This document shows, one piece after another, positions 8,684-17,268 of a DNA stretch of 64,000 bases. The notes beneath the pieces are model-generated. The model was given only the letters and a program-made list of their open reading frames with translations. It did no database searches and had not been told where the DNA came from. The stretch is from NCBI GenBank assembly GCA_002021875.1, contig CP018627.1:1-64000 (forward strand), written 5' to 3'. Position 1 is the first letter of the stretch. Each line of letters starts with the position of its first letter. Made by a program: the position numbers and the translations under genes. This DNA comes from Streptomyces hygroscopicus. GTDB taxonomy: Bacteria; Actinomycetota; Actinomycetes; Streptomycetales; Streptomycetaceae.

Positions 8684-10323
8684 TGTGCTTCTCCCTCACG
8701 GTGGTCACCGCCGCTGCCGCGGCGGCGTCGGAGCAACTGGTCATAGGGGGTCACCGAGGGCAGCGGCCTGGTGTCCGGCGGAAGATGCGCAAGGCGCCAC
8801 TCGTTCAGGGACGTCACCGTCGCCGGCAGCTTGCCGGGAGCCAGATGGTCTGTCCCGGGGCCGGGTTCGATCTCGGCCTGGGCGGCCTTGCGAGCCTCCA
8901 GCGCGACGGCGTCCGCGGTGAGGGCCCCGGCCCGCAGGGCAGCGGCGAGGCCGGCGACGACATGCTCGTGAGGCAGGTGCCGGCCCAGCAGCAGGACCTC
9001 GATCAGGGCCCGGGTGCCGTCTCGCTCACCATGGATCTTCTTGGCCTGGTCCCACCAGGCATCATGGACAGGGGTGAACTTGCCTGCCGAGCGAGCCTGT
9101 TCGAGCGCGGTGGAGCCGGGGAAGGCGCCGGGCTTGCGGACCAATGCCTCCAGGTAGTGGTCCAGATCCAAGCGAACGGCGCCCTTGGCGATCAGCCGCT
9201 CGTGCCGGGCCACTTCCACGTTCTTGTCGTAAACCACCAGGTGAGAAGCGTGCAGCACGACCCGAACCCGTCTCCCGATCAGCCTGATCGGGACCGAGTA
9301 GCGGTTGGTGCGGACCGGGATCTGGCCGTAGCGGTCGACCCGCGGGGTGAACAGCCGACCCGTCTCGAACGGTTCGTCGGGCAGCGGCCGCAGAAGCGGC
9401 TGTTCGAGCGCGAAGCACTCCGCGATCGTCTTGGACCTCGACCCGATGCGGCGGGCGTCGTCCTGCCGGTCCCACTGCTCGACCATCTCGTTCAGCTCAG
9501 CGAGCGAGGAGACCTCGGGGACCGGAACGAAGTGGTTGCGGCGGAAGTAGCCGATCTGGCCTTCGACGCCGCCCTTCTCGTGGGCTCCTTCGATGCCGGG
9601 CCGGCAGTAGAAGCTCTCGATGCCAAAGTGCGACTTGAACGCGATCCACCGGTCCGCTTCCACCCGGGCCCGGCTCAGCCCCAGCACCTGGGCGACGGCG
9701 GCCTTGAGGTTGTCGTAGCGGACCTTGCTCCGCGGGACCCCGCCCAGCGTCAGCAGTGCATGGACGTGGCCTTCGAAGAAGGCTTCCTGGCCGGCCGACG
9801 CGAACACCCGGTGGACGGCCTTGCCCGAATACGACAGACGGAAGGAGAACAAGTAGCAGGTCACCAGCTCGCCGGCCAGTCGCACGCTCACGTCGCCGAA
9901 GTCGACCTCGGCCTCGTGGCCGGGCTGGTGGGTCTGCGGGATGAACGCTTCCAGCGGTGCCTTGCCGGACTCGACGAGGATCTCGGGCTTCCGGCCGGCG
10001 ACGTAGTAGCGGACCATCCCGTAGGAGACTTCCGCCCCATGCTCCTCGACCAGCCGGTGAAAGATCCGGGTGACCGTGTGCCGCTGCTTGCGTGGTGCGT
10101 CCAGATCTGATCGCAGGATCTCGTCGATCACCGGCTTGTACGGGTCCAGGCCGGTCGCCCGCGGCGGGAGCTTCTTGCGCGGCTCCGGCCAGGACGAGTC
10201 CAACGCTTTGCGCACCGTCCGCCACGTCACGCCGTGCTTTCGCTCGAGCTCCCGCATCGACATGCCGCCGCGATGGTCACGCCGGATCGCCGCGTACAGC
10301 TCGACCTTCGACATCTGCGGCAT
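8680..10323 (-). CDS. istA: IS21-family transposase IstA
   Basis: DDE transposase of about 547 residues. An N-terminal HTH (MSMRELERKHGVTWRTVRKAL) is followed by an rve-type core with acidic residues in EAEVDFGD, KVRYDNLKAAV and the EKGGVEGQIGYFRRN region, then the IstA C-terminal domain (GRRVRVVLHASHLVVY). The start is ATG 10323, with an AAAGG-type site; an upstream in-frame GTG at 10332 is possible. It heads the istA-istB pair and reads away from the right end. Confidence 0.93.
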   Translation of the reverse strand: MPQMSKVELYAAIRRDHRGGMSMRELERKHGVTWRTVRKALDSSWPEPRKKLPPRATGLDPYKPVIDEILRSDLDAPRKQRHTVTRIFHRLVEEHGAEVSYGMVRYYVAGRKPEILVESGKAPLEAFIPQTHQPGHEAEVDFGDVSVRLAGELVTCYLFSFRLSYSGKAVHRVFASAGQEAFFEGHVHALLTLGGVPRSKVRYDNLKAAVAQVLGLSRARVEADRWIAFKSHFGIESFYCRPGIEGAHEKGGVEGQIGYFRRNHFVPVPEVSSLAELNEMVEQWDRQDDARRIGSRSKTIAECFALEQPLLRPLPDEPFETGRLFTPRVDRYGQIPVRTNRYSVPIRLIGRRVRVVLHASHLVVYDKNVEVARHERLIAKGAVRLDLDHYLEALVRKPGAFPGSTALEQARSAGKFTPVHDAWWDQAKKIHGERDGTRALIEVLLLGRHLPHEHVVAGLAAALRAGALTADAVALEARKAAQAEIEPGPGTDHLAPGKLPATVTSLNEWRLAHLPPDTRPLPSVTPYDQLLRRRRGSGGDHREGEAQ

Positions 10324-10439
10324 GACCAGCACCTTTCACCAGGAGCATCCCGATGCTGCCCTGGCAAGAGACCTGGTGCCTCCCAAACTCATCAACATCA
10401 CCCGACCGTGGTTCGGGGCGCCTCCCAAACTCATCGACA

Positions 10440-10517
10440 AGTGACGTCACTACTGCTCGATAAAGCCACAACCGCAACTCCCAGAGCCAGGGCCGCGATC
10501 GTGTCGGTGGTGGTCAT
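10440..10517 (-). pseudogene. orphan 5' fragment (26 codons), possibly the start of the 6313-6909 gene
   Basis: An ATG at 10515-10517 opens 26 codons with an N-terminal hydrophobic helix (TDTIAALALGVAVVAL) that run into the right end of the IS element and stop there. It has the same strand as, and lies on the opposite side of the element from, the start-less 6313-6909 fragment, so the two may be halves of one membrane-anchored protein. The lack of a target duplication weakens the link. Confidence 0.35.
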
Positions 10518-10585
10518 GGGGCTGGACGCTATCGCCGCGCCCGCCCCCTCGTGTCCGGGACGGTTGATGTGGTGGGCGCGGCCGG

Positions 10586-10990
10586 CTACTCGGTGGTGTG
10601 ATCGAGGTCCGGCATCTGCGGCGGGAAGTGCCGCTCCAGAATCTCGGCCCACCGGTACAGGACGACGAAGCCGGTGGTGTCGGCCTGCGCCTGGACCAGG
10701 TCGGCGAGCGCGTCGATGAACGGCTGGGCAGGCGTGTCCGGCGGTATCGCGGCGGCGGCCCGCTTCAGGCGTTCATGGGCGGCCGGGAAGACGCCCTTGG
10801 CCCACGCGTCCTGTTCCTTGACGCGCCGGGAGCCGTCCTCGAAGCCGATCTGCATGATGGTCCACTGCGGGCAGTCCGGGGTGTGCCACATCTGGATCGG
10901 CAGGCCCACCCCGACGCAGGCGTTCTCCGGGCTCGGGCCCGCCTTGCAGTCCGGGCACAGTTCGCCCTCCGTCTTCGCGAAGCCCTCCAT
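10586..10990 (-). CDS. hypothetical protein, paralogue of 5071-5493
   Basis: 134-residue protein of unknown function. ATG 10990 is preceded by AGGGGAG. It carries the same ordered segments as the protein at 5071-5493: a cysteine pair (CPDC), MWHTPDCPQ, KEQDAWAKGVFPAAHERLK and YRWAEILERHFPPQMPD. Sequence between these blocks differs, so the duplication is not recent. The conserved Cys/His suggest a metal site; no activity can be assigned. Confidence 0.75.
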   Translation of the reverse strand: MEGFAKTEGELCPDCKAGPSPENACVGVGLPIQMWHTPDCPQWTIMQIGFEDGSRRVKEQDAWAKGVFPAAHERLKRAAAAIPPDTPAQPFIDALADLVQAQADTTGFVVLYRWAEILERHFPPQMPDLDHTTE

Positions 10991-11128
10991 CGCCTGCTCC
11001 CCTCGTCTGGAAAGCCACGAGCCTGCCACGGGAGATCACCCGTTGCACAGGGCTTTGCCGGGGCGGCACCCCAGCTTGTTGACCTCACGGTATGGCCATC
11101 AGCGGGGGCGGTCGTCCAAGGTGGGGCG

Positions 11129-11395
11129 ATGAGCGCGCTCCGACCCGGTGACATCACCGACGACATGATCCAGGCCATGGACACGGCCAAGCGGCAGGGA
11201 CTGCAGAAGGACCTGCGGGCCCTCGCGGCCAACATCCGCGCCGACGCCGAAGGCCGCTACGACAGCGCGGAGCCCGGGTGGCGCTCCGGTGTCGAGTGGA
11301 CGCTGCTGTGGATCGAGAACACCGCCAGTCAGCTGACCGAGGGCAGGCCGGGCGCCGGGGCCGGCGGCCGGAGTCAGGGCGTGTCGCCGGAGTAG
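11129..11395 (+). CDS. small hypothetical protein
   Basis: 88 residues, starting at ATG 11129 with AAGGTGGGG directly upstream. The protein is helical and charged (MIQAMDTAKRQGLQKDLRAL, then GWRSGVEWTLLWIENTASQL). It is convergent with, and overlaps by 22 nt, the gene at 11374-11673. No family recognised. Confidence 0.65.
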   Translation: MSALRPGDITDDMIQAMDTAKRQGLQKDLRALAANIRADAEGRYDSAEPGWRSGVEWTLLWIENTASQLTEGRPGAGAGGRSQGVSPE

Positions 11396-11673
11396 TAGAA
11401 GCGGCACACCACACCCAGGCCGCCCGATGGGCGCGGGTCGTCGAGGCGCGGGTCGTACAGCGCCCGGCCGCCGGGCCACCGCCCCAGCTCGGTCATCAGG
11501 GCGACGCCGTCGTCTATCTCTTCTGGCCGCCAGCCCGTGATATCGAGCAGCAGCCCGTCCAGCGGACCGCCGACCAGGGCTGCGTACGTGTGGTGCGGCA
11601 GTGGGCCGGGGTTGGGGTCGTCGTGGTCGTGGCCGTAGACCCGGCCGCGCAGCAGCTGCTCATCTCCGTTCAT
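11374..11673 (-). CDS. small hypothetical protein
   Basis: 99 residues from ATG 11673. The segment ALVGGPLDGLLLDITGW followed by RALYDPR...CRFYYSGDTP is a plausible compact fold of a type seen in actinomycete accessory regions. Composition is coding-like. No function can be assigned. It overlaps the 3' end of the convergent 11129-11395 gene. Confidence 0.6.
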   Translation of the reverse strand: MNGDEQLLRGRVYGHDHDDPNPGPLPHHTYAALVGGPLDGLLLDITGWRPEEIDDGVALMTELGRWPGGRALYDPRLDDPRPSGGLGVVCRFYYSGDTP

Positions 11674-11760
11674 CCGACCAGCCTTCCAGCCGCCACAGAC
11701 AACGGGCCCGCCCAGAAACCCCGTGGGGCTGCCCGCGCGTCGGCGGAAGGCATACCCGGG

Positions 11761-13147
11761 TCAGGTGCGCCAGCGTCCGAGCCAGCCGCCGGCCTTCCGT
11801 GCGGCCTGCTCGGCTTCCGCCTCTCGGCGAAGGCGCTCCTGCTCCTGCTCTTGCTCCTGGCGCTCGCGTTCGTCGGCTTCGGCCTGCTGCTCGGCTGCGA
11901 CGGCCCGGCTCTGGCAGTCCTCGCACAGACGGGGGTGCGACTGGCGCGGCAGGCTCCAGTCGCGCCAGTCGACGGCCTTCCACCGGTCGTCGCTGAACTT
12001 GTGGCCGCAGTCCGCGCATACCGGGCGCCGGGCCTCTCGTTCTGCGGCTTCCCGCGCCTCGCGCCGCCGTTGCTCTTTTCGGGCTTCTGACCGGCGGCGG
12101 GCGATGGCGGCGTCCTGGCGGGGGTTGCCGATCGCGTCCAGCAGCGGCTGACGATGGTCGCGGCCGAAGCGCCAGAACGCGGGGCCAGCCGGGCCGTGCT
12201 CACGCAGGAGCTCCAGCGTGGTCGCCACGATCGGGATGCACCCGTCGTAGGAGTGGTAACCATCCTCCTCGTACCAACGGCCCTGCCAGTGGTGGCGGGT
12301 GAGTTCGGCGACCTTCGCCATCTGCGTCTTGGCGGAGCGCTTGCCGACCTGGTGGAAGACGAGCAGGACCGGCGGGTGTTGCACACGCTCGTATCCCTCC
12401 CGCTCCCGTACCAACCAGCGGGTGCGCCACAGCGGCTTCTCGATACCGTCGGTGTCCTTCTCCTTCCGCTGGAAGAACCGCGCGTACTTGTCGAACTTCC
12501 CGGCGATGAGCACGGCTTCCTCGGTGCAGTTGTCGACCTCCACGAACAGCACCGGCACACCGTCCTCCTGCGCCTGGAGCACCGCATCCGCGCGCAGACT
12601 TCCCTTCCCCGGAGCGGTGAACGTACCGGCCACGGGCAGCGCGACCTCGGTCTCCCAGCCCGCCAGATGCCCCAGACCGGCCGGGCGGGCCGGAAGCGCC
12701 CGCCTCGGGACGGGAACCGCGGCACGGCGGCCTACCGGGCTGGTCGGCAACGGGGGCGACTGCCGCATGGCGTCGATGGTGTCGGTCACCGCCAGCGCGT
12801 GTGCGGCACCCGCCTTCGCCGCCTCCCACGCGGTCCCCCCCCCATCTCCTTCACCGGACGGCCCAGCTCACTCGCCGCCGCAGCCAGCCCAGCGATGGTG
12901 AGGTTCCACAGCTGCCGCGTCACCGGCCGGCCGCCCGCGCCGAGCCGGGACGTCTTCCCCACCGTCTCCACCAGACCGGCGTGCCGGAGGTCCTTGCACG
13001 CGTTGCGAACGGTCTGCGGATCCGCCGTGCCCGGCAACACCAGCTGCCGCAGCTGCTCCGCCGTGGCGACCTTCACCACCCCAGCGCGAGCAGCACCAGC
13101 GCCCGCACCCTGCCCGTCGTCCGCCCTCCAGGCCCACGCCGCACCAC
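11761..13147 (-). pseudogene. Replic_Relax (replication-relaxation) family gene with two frameshifts
   Basis: Three pieces in three reading registers make one recognisable protein: GRTTGRVRALVLLALG, then a winged-helix part (VATAEQLRQLVLP...VRNACKDLRHAGLVE), then from 12789 a 342-residue part with ADAVLQAQEDGVPVLFVEVDN and a Cys-pair segment (CADCGHKF...CEDC) before a Q/E-rich coiled-coil tail. The first shift is near 13079 at a run of four C; the second is in a run of nine C at 12835-12843. Both sit in homopolymers, so sequencing error or slipped-strand mutation are as likely as decay. Family members are plasmid- and element-linked DNA-relaxation proteins. Confidence 0.7.
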
Positions 13148-13339
13148 CTCGCCCTAACGAACCATCGCCACAGAGGTCACCAAGGCCGGCCGTGCACAAG
13201 TCACCGAAGCCGTCACGCCCCCCGTGGCCAAGGGCAGCGGGCGCGTGCCCACAGCGATGCGGCCAGACGCCGACCGCGCAAGCTTCGGCCACCTTGGGTC
13301 GCGGCCAGAGCCGACCCGAGCGTTGCCTCCACAGGCAGT

Positions 13340-13594
13340 TCATCCCGCCCACGCTCGCTCATTCACGAAGCCCTCCGTCAGCAGACACAACACGCAGCGG
13401 GCCGACTCGAACGCGGCTTGGTCCCTGGGCATCCCCCGTTCCCCGCACCAGACATAGGCCGCTTCAGGTGGCTGGGCATGATGCCCTGGTGGTCTGCTCG
13501 GCCCGATTGCGTTTGAAACGCAGGTGGCGGAGTGGCCATTCTCGATCTGCACGGAGCAGGAGAGGCAGTCCCAGCCGCCCTGGTCGACGATCAC
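13340..13594 (-). CDS. small cysteine-pair hypothetical protein
   Basis: 84 residues from GTG 13594, with AAGGGG upstream. Two Cys pairs (CLSC near residue 10 and CVLC near residue 69) suggest a zinc-binding knuckle. Third-position GC supports coding. The surrounding sequence is gene-poor. Function unknown. Confidence 0.45.
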   Translation of the reverse strand: MIVDQGGWDCLSCSVQIENGHSATCVSNAIGPSRPPGHHAQPPEAAYVWCGERGMPRDQAAFESARCVLCLLTEGFVNERAWAG

Positions 13595-14212
13595 GGTGCC
13601 GCCCCTTGGTACGCGCGAGGGAGACCAGGCCTACAAGAAGGGAGCACCCGGTCCAGGAACGGCGCCTCAGGTCCGGACCGAGATCCGTTTGATGGCGCGG
13701 GTCACAGAGTCGGAGCCCATGGCACTTGGCCGTGCCGGTGTCCAGCGGCTGACCGCTCTCGTCCTTGCAACGGCCGCGTGAGGGCACAGCAGTACTGGCA
13801 GGCGCCAGCACGTGCGACCGGCCGGGGATCGCACCCCGGGCGATCCTTCATACAAACAGTTCAGAACTGGCAGCCGCCCCTCTGGACTTCCGCCTTACGC
13901 ATGCCGCGACTCAAGAGACACCGGCAAGCGCCGGAGTGATATCACAGAAGATCAACCGCCGCCCCCAGCTGGCGGCCTATTGGCTTGCAGAAGTCGGAGC
14001 CGCTCTTCCGAGGTGGCGAATCCGTAGTGCACGAAGGCCGTCCAGGCGCGCTCTGCGGCTGATAGGCGCACAACGGAGCAAGGAGCGCCCAGCGGCTTTC
14101 CTGACCCGCTTTCCGCGCCACGCGCCGACCTCTGACCTGCTGGCTTGTCAAGCGATCTTTCGGATCCGTCTCCGATTCAGCTCCTCCTACTGCGCGACGA
14201 CCACTGGCATCG
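13595..14212. other. no convincing gene
   Basis: About 600 bases with overlapping open frames on both strands but no frame with consistent codon bias, start and ribosome site. It lies between a small hypothetical gene and a patch of gene fragments and looks like degraded sequence. No tRNA-like fold was seen. Confidence 0.4.
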
Positions 14213-14390
14213 GTGGCGGCACAGCAGATGGCGTGGGACCTGTACACGGACGCCGTGCACCTCGGAGACCAGCCCTACGCCTACTACGCCGACGAGCGGG
14301 ACGGTGTGCTTCTGCGACTGCCGCGGGTGTGCGACGGGATGGACGCCGCCTGGCGGCTGCGGTTCGCCGGGATTCTTGAGCGCCATGTGA
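14213..14390 (+). pseudogene. 5' fragment of an unknown gene
   Basis: A coding-like frame (MAWDLYTDAVHLGDQPYAYY, then DGVLLRLPRVCDGMDAAWRL) starts at about 14231 and loses its character near 14390, where it meets the antisense SnoaL-like fragment. It looks like a truncated gene joined to another at a rearrangement point. Family not recognised. Confidence 0.35.
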
Positions 14391-14541
14391 CTGGCGCCGT
14401 CCAGCGCAACGGCAGTCGCGTTTCCCGAGGGCGCCAGCCGGCGTCCTCGGTGAGGACCGCGGAGATCTGGTCGGCGTCGTGGCTGGCGAAAGCCTTCCAG
14501 GCGTCCTGGATGATCCTCTGGTTCCGTTGCGACTGCGACAT
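14384..14541 (-). pseudogene. SnoaL/NTF2-like fragment, truncated and frameshifted
   Basis: From ATG 14541 the frame gives MSQSQRNQRIIQDAWKAF and DADQISAVLTEDA, the opening helices of an NTF2-fold (SnoaL-like) protein. A shift near 14430 is needed to continue as APSGNATAVALDGASHM, after which similarity ends abruptly at about 14385. The family is normally about 130 residues; only about 50 remain. It is a remnant. Confidence 0.45.
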
Positions 14542-14639
14542 GTTCGCGAAGGCAGAAGGGCGCGAGCGAAGGGGCTGGCGGGTTTCCGACGTCACCGTCC
14601 CGGGCTGCGGCGGCTGGTCATGCGTCGGCACCGGCTCGC

Positions 14640-15100
14640 GGAGAGGCGGTGTCAGAGGCGGTTGGGGTGCGGGGTGCCCGCGCCGCGGAGCAGGGTGTCC
14701 ACGACGAGCGTCGTGAGGGCGACGGTGTCCTGGGCGGGTTTCGCCGACCGGATCACGGTGGCCGAGGGGCTGTCCCCCGAGATCGAGTTCCCCGAACCCG
14801 TCCAGATGTGTGTCTCGGAGATCATCGGCACGCTCGCCGGCTCCGAGGGCGCCGGGGCCGTGCTGCGGGACGCCCGGGAGCGGCTGGTGAAGCTGTGTTC
14901 GTCCCGCACCGCAGCGCCACCACCGCCGTCGCACGTAGCGCAAGCCCGGTTCTGGAAGGGCTGCAGGACAACCCGGCGGTGCGGGAGCGGTCTTGTCCGT
15001 CCGGCGCCGTCGAGGTGGAGCCGCTGCGCCACGTGCCCCGACCCTGAACTCGTGCATGCGGCGACGCAGCACGCATGAGTCCAGGATCCGCGGGGCACTC
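14640..15100. other. degraded coding-like stretch
   Basis: The plus frame from about 14727 reads WAGFADRITVAEGLSPEIEF, EPVQMCVSEIIGTLAG and GAVLRDARERLVKLC, which looks like protein, but there is no credible start and it degenerates after 14910. The opposite strand offers only low-complexity frames. I could not name a family. Confidence 0.3.
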
Positions 15101-15115
15101 ACGGGTGCGACGCGG

Positions 15116-15550
15116 TCAGGCGTCCGTCGACGTGGTGGTGGTCGTGCCGATGCGCGGCAGGATGACGAGGAGCACGGCTGCCGCCGCGAGCAGATGCAGC
15201 ACTTCGAGAGCCACGACGGTGAGGGCCTGGTCGGCGCCCACCAGCGGCCCGGCGAGTAACAGCACCACGGCGATGGTCACGATCGCGGCGAAGGTACGCG
15301 TCGGCTGGGCCGTGCGCCGCGCGATGAGCAGCGCGGCGGTGCCGCCGACCAGGCTCACCAGGAAGGCCGCGAGGCACGCCTGGACCGCGGTGACGGTGCT
15401 CTCGGTGCCGGACATGGTGACGTCGAAGTCGGCTCCGGCGGCGTCGAAGATCAGGTAGCCCACGAGGACGGCGACCGCCGCGGCCAGGGCCGCGGGTATG
15501 ACGAGGCGGGCGATGGCGGCGGTGGGGCGGGTGGATGCGGTGTCGGTCAT
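15116..15550 (-). CDS. DUF6069 family membrane protein
   Basis: 144 residues with four predicted transmembrane helices: LVIPAALAAAVAVLVGYLIF, a second over ACLAAFLVSLVGGTAALLIA, a third over FAAIVTIAVVLLLAGPLVG and a fourth over VLHLLAAAAVLLVILP. The layout matches the DUF6069 family of actinomycete inner-membrane proteins, whose function is unknown. Start is ATG 15550. A broken hydrolase gene lies upstream on the same strand. Confidence 0.75.
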   Translation of the reverse strand: MTDTASTRPTAAIARLVIPAALAAAVAVLVGYLIFDAAGADFDVTMSGTESTVTAVQACLAAFLVSLVGGTAALLIARRTAQPTRTFAAIVTIAVVLLLAGPLVGADQALTVVALEVLHLLAAAAVLLVILPRIGTTTTTSTDA

Positions 15551-15812
15551 GGAACTTCTTCCGTGGATGGGGAAAGTGGGTGGTGAGCGGCCCCGCGGGT
15601 CGGGTGTGGCAGGAGTGCGGGGCCGTTTAGGGCCACGTCATTCTGCTCGTTGATCGTTTCGGAGGGCGCGCTTCCGGCCACGGGCCGGCCACCGGCAGAC
15701 ATGGCGAAGCCCCCGAGGTCTTGGGGAGTGCCCCGGCGTCTTCGAATGCGCCTACGACTCCGATCGCGGCAAGGACCCCCGTACAGCACCACCGCTGCTG
15801 CCGCCGTGTCGC

Positions 15813-16795
15813 CTACTGGACGAAGCGCACGTCGGGGTGGGACGGGGAAGGCCCGTCCAGCAGGTGTTGCGGTCGGCCGCGCAGGTGCTGGTGGAAGAAC
15901 GCGGTGAGGTAGGCGCGCTGGGCGGCGGTGCTGCGGGTGGGGTCCACGGTTCCGATGTGCTGTTCGCGCCTCTGGGCCGGGGTGTCCAGGCGTCCGTCGA
16001 GTGCGGGCACGATCGCGTCGGTGTAGCTGAAATGGGCGCCCCGTTCGAGGCTCAGGTCGCGCTTCCAGCCGGTCGAGCGGTCCCAGAGCGAGTGCCAGGA
16101 CGGCTCGTTCAGGTGGGTCTGATTGGCCTTGCCCATGAGTATGAACGGGCGGTCCAGCCCTTCCAGCGCGACCGGCAGGAATTCGGTGCGGCTGTACTTG
16201 AGCGTGCCGTCCATGTCGATGCCCGCGTCGATGAGGTCGTTCGTGCGCATGGTCTCGGCCGCGGTGATTCCGCCGGCCGAGTGGCCGTACATGCCGACCC
16301 GGGTCAGGTCGAGCGCCCTGCCCAGGCCGCGGGGCAGACGGCGCCCCTCGGCATCGGGATTTCCGGCGTCCCGCAGGACGGCCAACTGGTCGAGGACGAA
16401 GCGGGTGTCGCGGACGCGGGTCTCGATGGCCTGCTTGCGTTTCGCGGGATCGGTCAAGGGGTCGTTTCGCAGCTCCACGCGGCCGCCGGGGAACTCGACC
16501 AGGATGTCTCATGCGTGTGGTCCATGGTGACCACCACATAGCCACGGCCGGCGAGTTCCTCAGCGGTGGAGGTTCCCAGCGTGCGGGTGGCCCCGAGGCC
16601 GGGCGAGTACAGCACGACCGGCCGCGGGGTGCGTGGCCGTCCGCCGGGGCGGCGGTGGCGGCGTCCGTGCGTGTGGCGGCCCAGTCCACCTCGCCGGGAC
16701 GTGCCAGGCCGAACGAGCCCGACTCGTCCACGGCACGGGCGGTGCCGGGCGGCCCCGCCGCCCAACCCCATGGCCAGGCCCATGGAAGCGGGAGG
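15813..16795 (-). pseudogene. alpha/beta hydrolase (PAF-acetylhydrolase-like), N-truncated with two frameshifts
   Basis: The intact 3' part (from 16478) holds the nucleophile elbow GMYGHSAGG and a C-terminal HFSYTD histidine region, as in secreted acetylhydrolase/lipase-type proteins. The upstream part is in other frames: RPVVLYSPGLGATRTLG and GYVVVTMDHTHET, then SFGLARPGEVDWAATRTD. Shifts are needed near 16500 and 16625. No N-terminus is found beyond about 16795, where an unrelated plus-strand frame begins. It was probably an esterase or lipase once. Confidence 0.65.
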
Positions 16796-17256
16796 GGTTG
16801 CCCGTGCTCTGCGTCCTGGGCAACGTCGCCACCCTCGCCACCGGCGTCCGCGCACGGCTCGGGGCACGCGACGCCCCCCGGCTGTCGCTGCCGGCACACC
16901 ACGCGCACCTGAGCGCACCGGACGATCCGTGTGACGAGGCCGCCGGATGGCTGGACCGCGCGCCCCTCACCGAGCTGACGGACGTACTCGGCGACGTCCG
17001 CGCCATGCCCCGCGACTTCCTCGACGAACTCGGCACCCGGCGCCCGGAGCTCGGTCCCGGCCGCCGGCTGCCCGGCATGCTGCGCCGACGAGGGCTGCGG
17101 GAGGTGCGGGTCCGTGCCGCGACCCATGTTTTCCAGCACACCGATCCGTACCAGCCCCTGCTCATCGGCCGGGCCGAACTGCGCCGGTCCGCCCTCACCG
17201 AGCGCGACCTCGCATGGGGCACCCGGCGGCCGACGCGTGAACAGGCCCACGCATGA
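16796..17256 (+). pseudogene. 3' fragment of an unknown gene
   Basis: A plus frame with good codon bias reads GLPVLCVLGNVATLATGVRA, LGDVRAMPRDFLDELGTRRP, RRRGLREVRVRAATHVFQHT and ends at 17256. There is no believable start; it begins where the opposite-strand hydrolase remnant ends. The C-terminal layout recalls the tail of small methyltransferases, but this is a guess. It marks a rearrangement junction. Confidence 0.35.
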
Positions 17257-17268
17257 CCAGGCGGGATC

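Larger units (their letters stand above)
6910..10439. mobile_element. IS21-family element with methyltransferase passenger
   Basis: Bounded by terminal repeats of 22-23 bp: two in direct order on the left (6910-6932 and 6955-6977) and two inverted on the right (10375-10397 and 10417-10439). The inner left and outer right copies share 20 of 23 bases and start TGTCGATGAGTTT. Paired, spaced end repeats are typical of IS21-family elements. Inside are istA and istB overlapping by 4 nt, plus a convergent methyltransferase gene that abuts istB. I found no target-site duplication. Confidence 0.75.

Noticed and set aside
8701..10110. 469-residue plus-strand open frame
   Set aside because: Antisense of the istA gene; no start context or family signal.
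6900..10450. Target-site duplication for the first IS21-like element
   Set aside because: Flanks for every boundary combination tried (left 6910 or 6955, right 10397 or 10439) show no matching 4-8 bp direct repeat.
13480..13850. tRNA-like segments with GATCGCACCCCGGG-type loops
   Set aside because: No four-arm fold with conserved T-loop and acceptor ends could be formed.
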